A stretch of DNA of 64,000 nucleotides from Mesorhizobium sp. NZP2077 (GCF_013170805.1 NZ_CP051293.1:7136001-7200000), one strand, 5' to 3'; shown: positions 40,931 through 50,625, counted from the stretch's first letter. Notes: generated by a model not told the origin, from the sequence alone. Numbers and translations are program-made.

Positions 40931-41845
40931 TCAAACATCAAGTTTGAAGGCAAATCCGATGTGCGTTCCCCACAGCAACGGAAGCCCCTCATAGCAGTAG
41001 GCGTTGTTTGGTTCATATGCGCCCCTGGCTGGCACAAGAAGTACCCGCTGCGTCGGAAGCCTCACATCAAGTGTCGCATTAAACTTGATCGCCTTTGCAG
41101 CACAACCCTTCAGCCCCAGCCCCCGATCAGATCCATGGCGAGAGAGGCCCTGCCGGAACACCTCGACTACAAGCTCAGTATCGGAGAGGCGCTCCAGGTT
41201 GGGCAACTGCGTCTTCAGCGATGGCCTTAGCGTGTCCATGATTCCAAGGCCGCTGTCCGATACCGCAACGGAGAGTCTATTCCCACCTGAATAGACCTGT
41301 AGCGCGGCATAGCCGTCGAGCGGTGTCCTGCTATGAGAGAAAATGTTGTCGATCAGTTCGGCGAAGATCATCCAAGCGGCGCCGCTGAGCTCGTCGATAT
41401 CTTCTCGTCCGGCACATGCTTGTTTGACGGCCTGCGTAAGGCGACTCGGCAGATTCGTGTCGCGGGCATCCTTATTGATGCGCGCGATCTCGACAAGCAT
41501 GCTATTCGAGCCACGTCGCAGCCGGGCAACGGAATGCATCGGCCGAGCGGGGTCGACTTCGACGTCTTCATGAAGGTGGTCGAAGAACCCCATCCGATTC
41601 AGATATCCCATCGTGCCGGCTTCGCCCTCATCGAAGCTCAAGCGAACACGGCGACTGGTCGAGGCGAGCTGATTGGCGAGCGAAAGTAGGCGGATGCCGA
41701 CATCAACCATGATCTTGCATCCGGCAGGAAAATTGAATGCGACAGTATAGGTGCTCGACGCGTGCGGGCCACACGATGCCGTCAACGCTGCCTCGAATTT
41801 CGAGGCGTCGATCCACGTCGAGGGAAAATTGACGATACAGTGCAC
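40931..41845 (-). CDS. GHKL-fold ATPase, partner of the STAS-like protein
   Basis: A 304-residue protein whose C-terminal half is a HATPase_c (GHKL) domain: N-box FAELIDNIFSHS (about 161-172), G1 box SDSGLGIMD (196-204), G2 box SDRGLGLKG (239-247). The N-terminal 120 residues resemble a STAS-like sensor fold. No histidine-kinase dimerisation helix or transmembrane segment is present, so it is not a classical sensor kinase but resembles anti-sigma/RsbW- or MutL-type ATPases. It is 22 bases upstream of the STAS-like gene and probably forms a two-component partner switch with it. Confidence 0.82.
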   Translation of the reverse strand: MHCIVNFPSTWIDASKFEAALTASCGPHASSTYTVAFNFPAGCKIMVDVGIRLLSLANQLASTSRRVRLSFDEGEAGTMGYLNRMGFFDHLHEDVEVDPARPMHSVARLRRGSNSMLVEIARINKDARDTNLPSRLTQAVKQACAGREDIDELSGAAWMIFAELIDNIFSHSRTPLDGYAALQVYSGGNRLSVAVSDSGLGIMDTLRPSLKTQLPNLERLSDTELVVEVFRQGLSRHGSDRGLGLKGCAAKAIKFNATLDVRLPTQRVLLVPARGAYEPNNAYCYEGLPLLWGTHIGFAFKLDV

Positions 41846-42076
41846 CCCGCGCCCTCTCAGCGACTCAGCGTTCCAACGTAGAATTTATAATGCAGTTGTG
41901 GCTGAAAGCGGCAGCGGAAGAAGAACAAATACGGGAGGCGAGGAATCTCGCGGTCCCGAGGGCGCAAAAGCGATAGCGGTCGCCCGGCCCTGGACCATGG
42001 CCTGAACTGGCCTGAAGCCCCCATTCGCATGCGCAACGAACGATAACACCACTAATCACTGGAACTTACTTTGTCT

Positions 42077-45000
42077 CTAAGGGGAACAGTAGATACGCAT
42101 GCCGATGTTGGCGCGATTGGCTGACGTTTGGAGTGACGCAAGGTAGTAAATCATCTGTCGCGACCGAGGACTTGGAGCAGGTTTCTTGAGCTCTTCGACA
42201 AGCGCCTGACGCTGGAGGATGCTGCCCGCCATGATCCAGATTTCTTTTTTGTAGCGCACCGACCGCGCTGCATCTCGGGCGCGCTCCCATAGCTTTGGGA
42301 CGGGATCAGTCCCCTTGACGATGCGTGAAACGATCTGTCCGTCCTTAATCGTGACCGGCGTCTGCCAATCCGCCGTGCGGTCAGGCAACGATTCGATACG
42401 CGTCAGAAAAGCGATGCTTGCCTGAGCTTGCCTTCCCACCGCCTGGAAGGAGTTCAGGCTCATGATGGTATCATCAACCTTAGCGTGGATGAGTACGAAG
42501 CGAGGGTCCACGTCATCGACAGAAATGAAATCGCAGGTCTCGGTGCCGCCGTCGTCGCAAACGACGAAAGAAAACTTGTCCAGAAGGTCAGCCATCGTGG
42601 GATCAAGGGCACGGATGGCGTTGCAATGTTTTGTGTTGGCGGCGCCGCGAGACGCCAGACCGGCTTGCGCGTAGAACCCTCCAAAAATGCTTCCAGAGAC
42701 CCACTCCTTGATGGTTGACTTGCCGTTGCCCTTTTCGGACGTGACGGTCGCGAGCCACGGAGATCCTGTCAGGAATTCCAACGGTCCGCCCGGTGGATTC
42801 TTTGCGATCTCGTCGATTGACATTCTGGGGTGATAAAAGTGCTTTTGTGCGTAAATGAGCGTGGGATCCGTCGGGATCACCCGGAACGCCTGATCCCGGG
42901 TCAGCATACCTGATAGTAGCTGTGGCTTCTCCTTGCGAGTGACATCGTGACCCACAAGGTAAGCATCGAGTTCGGCGCATTCTACGATGTATCGGCCGCG
43001 GCGCCGTAGAGTGCCGGTTATCTCGTACTTGAGCTTGCCGTCGAAAAGCTGGTCGTCCACTCGTATCGTGAAGGAGCCGTCTGGCTCGACATCGAGACAC
43101 CGGTCCGCCGAGATCAGACCTGCGACGTGATCGGTGTTCCAATGTGGAGGCGCGTGTTCTCCACCATCACCGATCATCTCGGCAAAATCGAAGAGTACAT
43201 TCAGAGGAACTGCCTTTCCTGCAGCAGGGGCCGGGACCGCTTGCGCGAACCGCTGGAAAGCCCTGCTCGGCGTGTCTTTCGAGTCCAATTGGGCCGCGAC
43301 GGAACTCACCCAAATCGCATACTGGACGATTGGCACGTACTTGCCGCTGCCATCCGATACGGAAGAACGCTGTAGCGACAAATAGCGTAAGGCCGTAGTC
43401 GCGGCGCCCTTCCGCCGGATGGAAGCGCGAACAGACGTAGTTGCCTGCATGCCTTGTGCGAGGTCATAGAACCCTTCACTGAAGTCCCGCATTCTTACCG
43501 TGGCAGCTCGAACGCCCATGTCCGATATATCGAGACTGAGGGCCGATGCGACCGTCACCCGAGACGTTTCGCCGGGGCCGGCAGTTGGCACAAGGAGCTG
43601 CATCTTTTCCGGGGATTCTGGTTCGAGGCCGAGCTTCTCGGGGTCGATGACGAGCCCTTCGGTATCCAAAAGGAAGATGCGGTTGCCGACTTCAACGAGC
43701 GCCATTACGCCAAGATTCCATGTTGGCATGGCACGGCGGATGAGCAGCGGGGAGTTGCCCCACAACACATAGACGATAAGGCGCAGCCCTAAGGGGTCCT
43801 TGTCGCCGCTGGGTCGGAGAACGGTGGCGTCGTGACGATCCTCAAGGCCCATCGCCAGTCGCGAGGCCTCGGCGATCTCGTCCAACGATCTTCCGCCTGT
43901 GTTCCGCATTACGTAGGCGCGACAGGGCAGTTGAATATCAGAAAAGCCAACCTGGTCATCGTCCAGGTCGAACCGGTCGCGGAAGTCGCCGGAAATGTAC
44001 TGGACCGCCGGCGATGCGGCTCGCAGCGTTTCGAAGAACTGCGTCTCGCGACGAAGGGCGTCACTGGGATTGGCGTTGAAACGCTGCTCATAGGACATGT
44101 AGCGATCGAAACGCTCCGCCAGATCGACACCCAGCCCCTCCCTCCCGACGACGAGCGCGGTCTCCGACCGTTTGCGGTCGGCATATCGAAGCACACGGCC
44201 GACCTGCTGCACCACGGCACGGCTGGTCGTGAAGGGCTCGCTGACGGCCACGCCGCCGAACCGGCTGTCGTCCACGCCTTCAAGCAGTTTCCATTGATGC
44301 AGCCAGAATCTAACGTCGTCAGTTTCGCGAGCAGCAAGCGCGTCCGTTACGTTTTGGAATCGTAGGGCGGTAGCGTTCCGCTTCTCCTTATGATGGATGA
44401 GAACGCTGCTCTGACCGAGCGCGCCAAGCTCCTGTCTCAGCGTGACCAGACTTTCGTGTGTGTCTCCTCGGACGATAATTCGGGCTCGCTCCGGATGATC
44501 CGGGTTCGTTTCCCTTCCGACCTGGTCGGCGAACCGGATGAGTCGTTGTGGGAAGCTCTCCCCAGCAGGCGCAGAGGGGTCATCTGCCAAAACTTTGACA
44601 TCGCGAATGAGACGTCTCTTCCTTGCTTCGTCGTAGGACAGATTGAACGCGAAACGCCCATCGATATCGAAATAGCGAAAGTCGTTGCGATAAGGGGTCG
44701 CGCTGAAAAGTACAGTTGGAAGGCCAAGGTTTCTGATGCACTGAGACCAGATGAACGCTGGCTCGTAATGGCTCTCGTCAACAATCACGAGGTCGAAGCT
44801 CTTCAAGAGTTCAACGAGTTTCTTGCGATCCGGCTCTTTAAGGTCCGCGCTCTCGTCAGGATCGGGGGGGATCTCGTCCGCACCCAAAGGGCGGCGGCCG
44901 CTCAGGCGATGCGCAGGACGATCAGGTCGAAGTATCTGCTCGAGGGCGGCGAACGTGCCTACCATTACGATCCGATCGTTTGCAAGGGTCGTCAAGGTGG

Positions 45001-45553
45001 CGGCATCACTCGGTAGCAATCGCCAAACTGGGCCCTTTATTGTCCGCGATCCTACATCGGGATCATCTGCTGCCCGCGTGCGGACCTCGGTACCCGAATA
45101 AATCAGACCAAAACGACTCCAGAGGCGTGTGTGAAGGTCGACCAACATCTGATCGACAAGTGCTCGACGCGGTGTGATGACCAGCGTTCGCTTAATGTCG
45201 TCGACGGCGCATGCCAGCGTTGCGATTACGCCAGTCTTGCCCGTACCGGTCGGCATTTTGACCAATGCAGCGCCCGCGCCATTCTTTGCCGTGAGACGAG
45301 CGGCGAGGTAGGCGAGAGAAAGACCCACGGCACGACGCTGTGGGGCCCAAAGGCCGCGATCGGGGAGATATTGCTTCTGAGTAGGGGCCGCAGTCCAAAA
45401 GCCGTGTGCGTTGAGCTGTCGCGATAGCTTCTCGAACAGTTTATGTCCGGCCTTTGAGATCGCGTCCTTTTCGAGGGAAACTCGACCGCCTTGCCGGCTG
45501 ATCGACGAATTATCCTTCTCGCCATCCGGCGAAAGCAAGTCCTCCAGATCCAA
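42077..45553 (-). CDS. Large SF2 helicase with probable C-terminal nuclease domain
   Basis: A 1158-residue DEAD/DEAH-type helicase. N-terminal motor: LVKMPTGTGKT (Walker A, 98-107), VIVDESH (256-262), VLFSATPYRN (281-290), and motif VI VVQQVGRVLRYADR near 440. The region from about 560 to 900 is not recognised. Near the C-terminus, residues about 1015-1055 read FVVCDDGGTETCDFISVDDV followed by FVLIHAKVDD, an Asp/Glu...Asp...HAK arrangement like PD-(D/E)xK nucleases fused to such helicases. The likely job is ATP-driven DNA handling and cleavage in phage or plasmid defence. It is 231 bases upstream of the GHKL gene. Not a type I HsdR or Cas3 as far as motifs show. Confidence 0.82.
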   Translation of the reverse strand: MDLEDLLSPDGEKDNSSISRQGGRVSLEKDAISKAGHKLFEKLSRQLNAHGFWTAAPTQKQYLPDRGLWAPQRRAVGLSLAYLAARLTAKNGAGAALVKMPTGTGKTGVIATLACAVDDIKRTLVITPRRALVDQMLVDLHTRLWSRFGLIYSGTEVRTRAADDPDVGSRTIKGPVWRLLPSDAATLTTLANDRIVMVGTFAALEQILRPDRPAHRLSGRRPLGADEIPPDPDESADLKEPDRKKLVELLKSFDLVIVDESHYEPAFIWSQCIRNLGLPTVLFSATPYRNDFRYFDIDGRFAFNLSYDEARKRRLIRDVKVLADDPSAPAGESFPQRLIRFADQVGRETNPDHPERARIIVRGDTHESLVTLRQELGALGQSSVLIHHKEKRNATALRFQNVTDALAARETDDVRFWLHQWKLLEGVDDSRFGGVAVSEPFTTSRAVVQQVGRVLRYADRKRSETALVVGREGLGVDLAERFDRYMSYEQRFNANPSDALRRETQFFETLRAASPAVQYISGDFRDRFDLDDDQVGFSDIQLPCRAYVMRNTGGRSLDEIAEASRLAMGLEDRHDATVLRPSGDKDPLGLRLIVYVLWGNSPLLIRRAMPTWNLGVMALVEVGNRIFLLDTEGLVIDPEKLGLEPESPEKMQLLVPTAGPGETSRVTVASALSLDISDMGVRAATVRMRDFSEGFYDLAQGMQATTSVRASIRRKGAATTALRYLSLQRSSVSDGSGKYVPIVQYAIWVSSVAAQLDSKDTPSRAFQRFAQAVPAPAAGKAVPLNVLFDFAEMIGDGGEHAPPHWNTDHVAGLISADRCLDVEPDGSFTIRVDDQLFDGKLKYEITGTLRRRGRYIVECAELDAYLVGHDVTRKEKPQLLSGMLTRDQAFRVIPTDPTLIYAQKHFYHPRMSIDEIAKNPPGGPLEFLTGSPWLATVTSEKGNGKSTIKEWVSGSIFGGFYAQAGLASRGAANTKHCNAIRALDPTMADLLDKFSFVVCDDGGTETCDFISVDDVDPRFVLIHAKVDDTIMSLNSFQAVGRQAQASIAFLTRIESLPDRTADWQTPVTIKDGQIVSRIVKGTDPVPKLWERARDAARSVRYKKEIWIMAGSILQRQALVEELKKPAPSPRSRQMIYYLASLQTSANRANIGMRIYCSP

Positions 45554-46010
45554 ATCTAACCCCCTAAGTGACGCTGCCCAATGATTTTGCGGAAGACTAT
45601 CACTGTGCTGAACTAGTTGAAAGAATTAATGTCTTAATATCTTTTGACTCGGTTTTTTCTTGACAATTGAGAACAGGACTTCAATTCAGGGAGCTGCCTC
45701 TTCCGCCCGTCCCTGGCTGCACGCCACTTTGATAGCAGTGTATTTGCATACTCGTGGGCGCGCGGCACAATCCGAAGGGACGGGCTCATCTCTGCGGGCG
45801 GCTCAACCCGCAGCAAGCTCACGTTCACAGAAAAGCGGCACGAATACATCCGCCAGCTGTCGGCGACCTACGAAGAATTTCCTCTCGCATAAGCCGGCCG
45901 GACTCTTAGGTGTGAGACCTGAAGCGACACATCGCGATCTGCACTTCTGTAGAAGCAGTCGGCAGTTTGGCAACGCGGGCTCTCAAGACGCCGCCGCTGG
46001 TTTCGTTGCA
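45554..46010. other. Intergenic region, no gene recognised
   Basis: About 460 bases between the helicase start and the DUF2235 stop. Short frames only. It contains a 19-base sequence at 45955-45973 that matches 18 of 19 bases at 36543-36561 on the other side of the CBASS-helicase block. Confidence 0.45.
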
Positions 46011-47213
46011 TTAGCCCTTCTTGAAACATCCTTCGGTATCGTCTCGAACCACCGACCGTGCTGGACCTGCGCTTGAGAAAGCGATGTTGACGGGTTGGTA
46101 GTCACCCGCAACCGCCCGCCGTTTCTCGACCGAAGGATGGACCTGCAGGCTGTCAGGCAATCGTCTTGGCTCTCCTAAAGGAAGATACCAGCCCAAAAGT
46201 GAGCATCGTCTCCATTCTCGCCATTTCACGCATTTCGGAAGGAGCTCTAGGATCCACCACCCCCAAGTGAGCGAATTGTGCAGCTTGGCGCCAGGATTGG
46301 GCGGGACATAGAAGTGTCTGCCATCCGGCAAGGGATTGCCGTTCACAAGGTGTCCGTACAACGAAGTGTCGGTTTGGAGCCCTTCAGCGATTGCCTCATC
46401 CGCAAGCCAAGCTAACGGAAATTTTGAAAGCCCGCTTTCTGACTCTTCGTAACCGCCACCGATGTCGGAATGCACGCCCGCGAATGCCATCTCCACGACG
46501 TCCTGCGCAATATTAGAAGGTGGATCGGCAAACGGTACAGGCTCATACATCTGTCCTGCCTCCCACCGGTTCAGACGAAAAAGGCGCCGCCGCTCATCGA
46601 TGGCCACAGCGTGACGGAAGCAGCGAACACTTGGGTTTTTGCGCGTGAATGGCAAAGTACGCAGGCTTGGAACATAGAACCGGTCGGGACGCGGCACGAT
46701 CATCGATGCCACAGTGTCCCAAACGCCGAGAAAATGAACCGTGGCATGGCGCCCACCCATCAAGCGTCCAAAATCCCACGCAAGGTGAAGATTGTTGTCT
46801 CGACTTGCCCGCTTATAGGCAGTCAGCGCATACGTTACTACGTTCAGCTGTTCTGGCCGAAGCAAACCAACCATATGAATTAAGCCGGCCAAGGCCCGTA
46901 CCGTATAGGAACCGCGGCTGAACCCGAAGAAAAACAGCCTGTCGCCGTCTTCATAGCGCTCACATACAAAGCGGTAGGCATCTATTATGTTTTGATCCAG
47001 GCCGTATCCGGTCGCAAGGCCGAAAACCCCCTTTGCGTTCTGAAAGAGCCGGCTCCATTCGCCGCTCAGTCCAATCGTACCCACACCCGGATTGTAGTAG
47101 ACGACCTGCTGCGCGTTCTTCTTGGAAATCCGAAATAGCTTCATCACATTAGAGAGATCGCCCTCAACCTCGTTCCCCGTACCGTCGCAGAGAACCACAA
47201 TGTTTTTGCTCAT
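46011..47213 (-). CDS. DUF2235 alpha/beta-hydrolase-type protein
   Basis: A 400-residue DUF2235 protein. The start MSKNIVVLCDGTGNEVEG (DGTGN) and the nucleophile elbow FFFGFSRGSYTVRALAGLI (Ser at about 99) are diagnostic, followed by FLGVWDTVASM (acid) and GVHSDIGGGY (His). The family includes type VI secretion phospholipase effectors (Tle1) and stand-alone hydrolases. No VgrG, PAAR or immunity gene is near. It stands in a defence island, so a lipase-type effector that harms the host membrane is a possible role, but no trigger partner is evident. The C-terminal 60 residues are not recognised. Confidence 0.85.
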   Translation of the reverse strand: MSKNIVVLCDGTGNEVEGDLSNVMKLFRISKKNAQQVVYYNPGVGTIGLSGEWSRLFQNAKGVFGLATGYGLDQNIIDAYRFVCERYEDGDRLFFFGFSRGSYTVRALAGLIHMVGLLRPEQLNVVTYALTAYKRASRDNNLHLAWDFGRLMGGRHATVHFLGVWDTVASMIVPRPDRFYVPSLRTLPFTRKNPSVRCFRHAVAIDERRRLFRLNRWEAGQMYEPVPFADPPSNIAQDVVEMAFAGVHSDIGGGYEESESGLSKFPLAWLADEAIAEGLQTDTSLYGHLVNGNPLPDGRHFYVPPNPGAKLHNSLTWGWWILELLPKCVKWREWRRCSLLGWYLPLGEPRRLPDSLQVHPSVEKRRAVAGDYQPVNIAFSSAGPARSVVRDDTEGCFKKG

Positions 47214-47374
47214 CAGCCTCTATCCGGGCACCGAGTTGAATCTCTGAATGAAGCAGGGCCGAGCTCCCTGGGGCTTTATGTCGGCTTGATCCTCTTGGGC
47301 AAGCCACTCCGCCGCGATTGATCACGTACAGTCGATAAGATGTGGTGGCGTCACACGTCGCGCTGACATCCCCG

Positions 47375-48715
47375 CTATTGGAAGGTTACATCGATGTAGC
47401 CAGCCGCTGTCCTGATCCGCTCGAAATCAGTTCGTAGCGGCTGAGCTTGGTTCAGCCATTTACTCTCGTAAGCCGCAAAGTCGCCCGGGTCCTTAGGCTT
47501 GAAACCTTTTAGGTCGGCCTCGTAAACCCTTGTGTCGCTAATACGCCGGGCGATTTCGGTCATTAACAGTGCGCGTGGAATGGTCGCGTATTTTCCTCGC
47601 TCGGTTGACACGACAGCCGTAGCTGTTGGTTTTTTACCCGTTCCGGGCACGGGTAGGATTGAATTCAGTATGTCGACCGCCTCTGTCTTTTTATCACTGC
47701 TGCCCATATCCCAAGGCGTGGCGTTCTCACTGCCGTGATGCCCAATCTTGAGGAAATCAACAGGCTTACGGAGCAGTTCCTTGCGTTTGTTCCACATTAC
47801 GTTCCATGAGCCGTTCATTTTGCCCAGTTTGAAATCGCTGCTCCATTCGGCGTCGCCAACGAAGAGCAGGCGTTTTTTATTCCATTCGATCAAAAGCACG
47901 ACGCTCGAATTGTTCTTTAGCTTGCCATCCAGCTCGGCAAACGCCAGTCCGTTGGACTGCATCCGTGCACGAAGTGCGCGAAATGATGCCGGACTAATAT
48001 TGCTCGGGAGAGGAGCATCCGTCGACGTCAACGCCACTTCATTGCCTTCATCCGTGTCAAATGCAGCTGGGCCAAGCGCGCCTCGCAATGCACGCTGAAC
48101 GGTTGCACCAAGGTAGAAGCCGTCGAAATCAGACTCCGGTCCGAGCACATTTATCGTTGCCCGATGTAGTTTGATCCCATGCGTCTTGTTTGTCTCGCCG
48201 GCACTCACATAGGTAGGATCGCGGCCATTGAGCAAAGTACTGCGCAATGTTTGCATCGCCCCCCTATTGTCAATTTGGAAAACCGAAAGCAGCTCAGCGA
48301 CACGAGGGCTCAGATCCTTGCCAAGGACGGCTAGGCTTTGCACTGCCTTCTCGGCAACGGCCCTCAGTTTGCGCGTTTTCCCGGCTTGAGGATGCTTCGG
48401 GTTCATCACGCAATTCATCCAAACCGCGCCGACCGCAATATCCTTAAACAGCTTAGGATCGAAGCCCGCTATATGGTCCTTATGCTCGTGCGTGACCACG
48501 ATAAGATCGAGGCGCTTTTTGGCATTTGCTAAGGTTGGGAGCTCGCTTTTGAGTTGCTCGATTGCCTTAGTAAGCAGCTTTCCATCGCTCCACGTGCCGC
48601 AGTCGATCAACATGTGAAATGCATCGTCTTTTGCGTCCGTCTCGCCGGGGATACGCACGTAAATGCAATCGCCCAGTCCAACGTCGTATAGGCGGATCAG
48701 GAGCTGGTTTGCCAT
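47375..48715 (-). CDS. Metallo-beta-lactamase-fold hydrolase
   Basis: A 446-residue MBL-fold protein with the metal site VVTHEHKDHIAGFD (HxHxDH, about 76-81), LLFVGDAEW (metal Asp) and LKIGHHGSENAT near 320, the pattern of the ComEC/Rec2-like branch that lacks a membrane domain here. Likely acts on phosphodiester or nucleotide substrates. Its start overlaps the end of the gluzincin gene by 19 bases, so the two are translationally coupled. An MBL enzyme coupled to a protease is a layout seen in predicted conflict systems; the exact function is unknown. Confidence 0.85.
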   Translation of the reverse strand: MANQLLIRLYDVGLGDCIYVRIPGETDAKDDAFHMLIDCGTWSDGKLLTKAIEQLKSELPTLANAKKRLDLIVVTHEHKDHIAGFDPKLFKDIAVGAVWMNCVMNPKHPQAGKTRKLRAVAEKAVQSLAVLGKDLSPRVAELLSVFQIDNRGAMQTLRSTLLNGRDPTYVSAGETNKTHGIKLHRATINVLGPESDFDGFYLGATVQRALRGALGPAAFDTDEGNEVALTSTDAPLPSNISPASFRALRARMQSNGLAFAELDGKLKNNSSVVLLIEWNKKRLLFVGDAEWSSDFKLGKMNGSWNVMWNKRKELLRKPVDFLKIGHHGSENATPWDMGSSDKKTEAVDILNSILPVPGTGKKPTATAVVSTERGKYATIPRALLMTEIARRISDTRVYEADLKGFKPKDPGDFAAYESKWLNQAQPLRTDFERIRTAAGYIDVTFQ

Positions 48716-50625
48716 CTGATCGCTCCGAGGTTTGGATCATCGTCATGAATGTGAAAATGGGGCGAAAGCTCGAAGCGGATCGAACCCTCGATGTCGCGAG
48801 CAATCAGCGGTGGCGATAAGCTGCCGACAAGGCCTTCTGGTCCACCCAACTCTTCGCCTACCATTCCCTCTTCAATTCGCCGGGCAAGCGCATGGAGATA
48901 CATTTCCTTGCGCCTAACCCCGGCGTCGGTCTCGGCCAGAGCGGCCTCGTCGGTTCCAAAAAGCTTTTTGCGCCTCGCCCGCTTTTCCAGGGCCACAATA
49001 GCGGGGGCAGAAGCTTCACTGCCTGGCTTGCGGGTCCAGAAGAGCAAGCTACCGTTCACGTCGAAAACCATCGTGCCACCACACAACAAGCTGGTCGTCT
49101 TGCCGCTGAAGGTGCCGAAGCGATCCCCTTCAAGGATCAGCTCCTCCCGCCACAGATACTGGAGGATGATCTGCTTGGGCTGGAATAGACCCATGCCGAC
49201 CATTTTGCGCGCCGTGAAAACTTCGTCCACGATGATATCAACGTGGTCCGGGATGAATAGCTTGTCACGGTTGTCATCAAGATACCGATACGCCTCGGCG
49301 CGTGAACTGCCGATGAGTTCCGGATCATGCGTGATCGTTCCGGGCATACGATCGTACAAAGATGCGCGCGCCAGGATATCTGCGGCTTCCTGTTTGCTTA
49401 GTATCTCTCGCTTTACAAAAATGTCGGCGATCATCGGGCAGTAGTCGTGCGGATCGGTAGGATCGGCGATCGCGAGATTGCGCAAGACAGCGTGCGCGTA
49501 GTCATTGAAGGTGACCTCAACAGGTGGCAACAGGTCGAGCGCTTGGATGGCAATCACCTGCATGCGAGCGGAGGCAAACTGAAGGGATTGCGCTGGCGTA
49601 TGGGTATCTCCAGTCGCCCGTTCGCGCCTCAGATACTGCTCTGTCAGCGCAACAAAGATATCGAACATCGCACCCGTCATCACTTCCGACAGCGCATGCG
49701 GCTCAATCTTATCCTTGAATTGGCCCATTTTGCTAGGATTGGCGGCACTGCGCAGGTAGGGCTGCCCGGACACGGCCTTGCCAAATTGAGCCGCGACGGC
49801 AGCGATCAATTGCTGGCCGGTCTTGGTCTTCAAGTCACCCTTCGTTCTGACGGCAAGCTGCCGACGAAAGGAGCTGTTTCGCAGAGTCATCAAAATTGCG
49901 GTTAGGTCACCCAGAAACTCATGGAAGGCGCCGGTCTGCGGTGACACGGCTTCCAGATAATAGGGCCTGATCCCATCCAGCACAGCATGACCAAACTCGT
50001 GATTGACGATGTCACTCGACAGAGAGGTGTGGATCCGCTGGCCGCCCTCGTCATCGAAATAATAGAACTGCAACGACTTACTCTCACGGTCATAATAGGC
50101 GTTCGCGCCGTACCCGGCATTAGGTGTGACCAACAACCGGTTGCCTTCGAAGGCCCAGGAAATGCGGCGGCCAAGACCACTCGGGCTCTCGAAGAAATCA
50201 AGCGTGCTCTGCACGATTGCCCACGTGCTCACTTGTCGAAAATGAGCCGTGTCTTTCAGCGACTTGTCTACCCTCCGCCCCTCTGGATCGATGAAGGCCT
50301 TGTTGTCGCGGCTCCACTTGGCCGGGGTTTCCAATTTGTTGGCGGTGCTGTCGTAGTCGACGATTGCAAATCTAGCACTTGTTGGACCATCGCCAATTCG
50401 CGGCTCCCAAGGCACATAGAAATCGCTGTCGATTTCCAAGCCAGGGTTCTCCTTCGCGATGAGGGGATCTTTGTAATAGGTATCGATGGGAATCTTAAGC
50501 CCGAGCTTCCTTTGGGTCACACCGTCCAAAAATCGACGCGACGCGTAAACATCCCGCATCTCCGCAGCGGCAAGCGTTGCCTTAGGCGCTTCCTTCTTTT
50601 GGACAGATCCGCTCTTTTTGGCCAA
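48697..50625 (-). CDS. Gluzincin (thermolysin-like) metallopeptidase
   Basis: A 642-residue protein with a zinc-peptidase site: HEFGHAVLDG (HExxH at about 209-213) and the third ligand Glu in GAFHEFLGD (about 236), 23 residues on, as in gluzincins. No signal peptide is visible (start MAKKSGSVQKKEA), so it is probably cytoplasmic, unlike secreted thermolysins. The C-terminal 250 residues (from about 390) are unassigned. First gene of the pair with the MBL enzyme. A cytoplasmic protease may process or be the effector in a defence response. Confidence 0.82.
   Translation of the reverse strand: MAKKSGSVQKKEAPKATLAAAEMRDVYASRRFLDGVTQRKLGLKIPIDTYYKDPLIAKENPGLEIDSDFYVPWEPRIGDGPTSARFAIVDYDSTANKLETPAKWSRDNKAFIDPEGRRVDKSLKDTAHFRQVSTWAIVQSTLDFFESPSGLGRRISWAFEGNRLLVTPNAGYGANAYYDRESKSLQFYYFDDEGGQRIHTSLSSDIVNHEFGHAVLDGIRPYYLEAVSPQTGAFHEFLGDLTAILMTLRNSSFRRQLAVRTKGDLKTKTGQQLIAAVAAQFGKAVSGQPYLRSAANPSKMGQFKDKIEPHALSEVMTGAMFDIFVALTEQYLRRERATGDTHTPAQSLQFASARMQVIAIQALDLLPPVEVTFNDYAHAVLRNLAIADPTDPHDYCPMIADIFVKREILSKQEAADILARASLYDRMPGTITHDPELIGSSRAEAYRYLDDNRDKLFIPDHVDIIVDEVFTARKMVGMGLFQPKQIILQYLWREELILEGDRFGTFSGKTTSLLCGGTMVFDVNGSLLFWTRKPGSEASAPAIVALEKRARRKKLFGTDEAALAETDAGVRRKEMYLHALARRIEEGMVGEELGGPEGLVGSLSPPLIARDIEGSIRFELSPHFHIHDDDPNLGAIRWQTSS

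Noticed and set aside
45660..46076. 138-codon plus-strand frame
   Set aside because: Low-complexity Ser/Arg/Ala-rich translation without motif; overlaps the end of the DUF2235 gene on the other strand.
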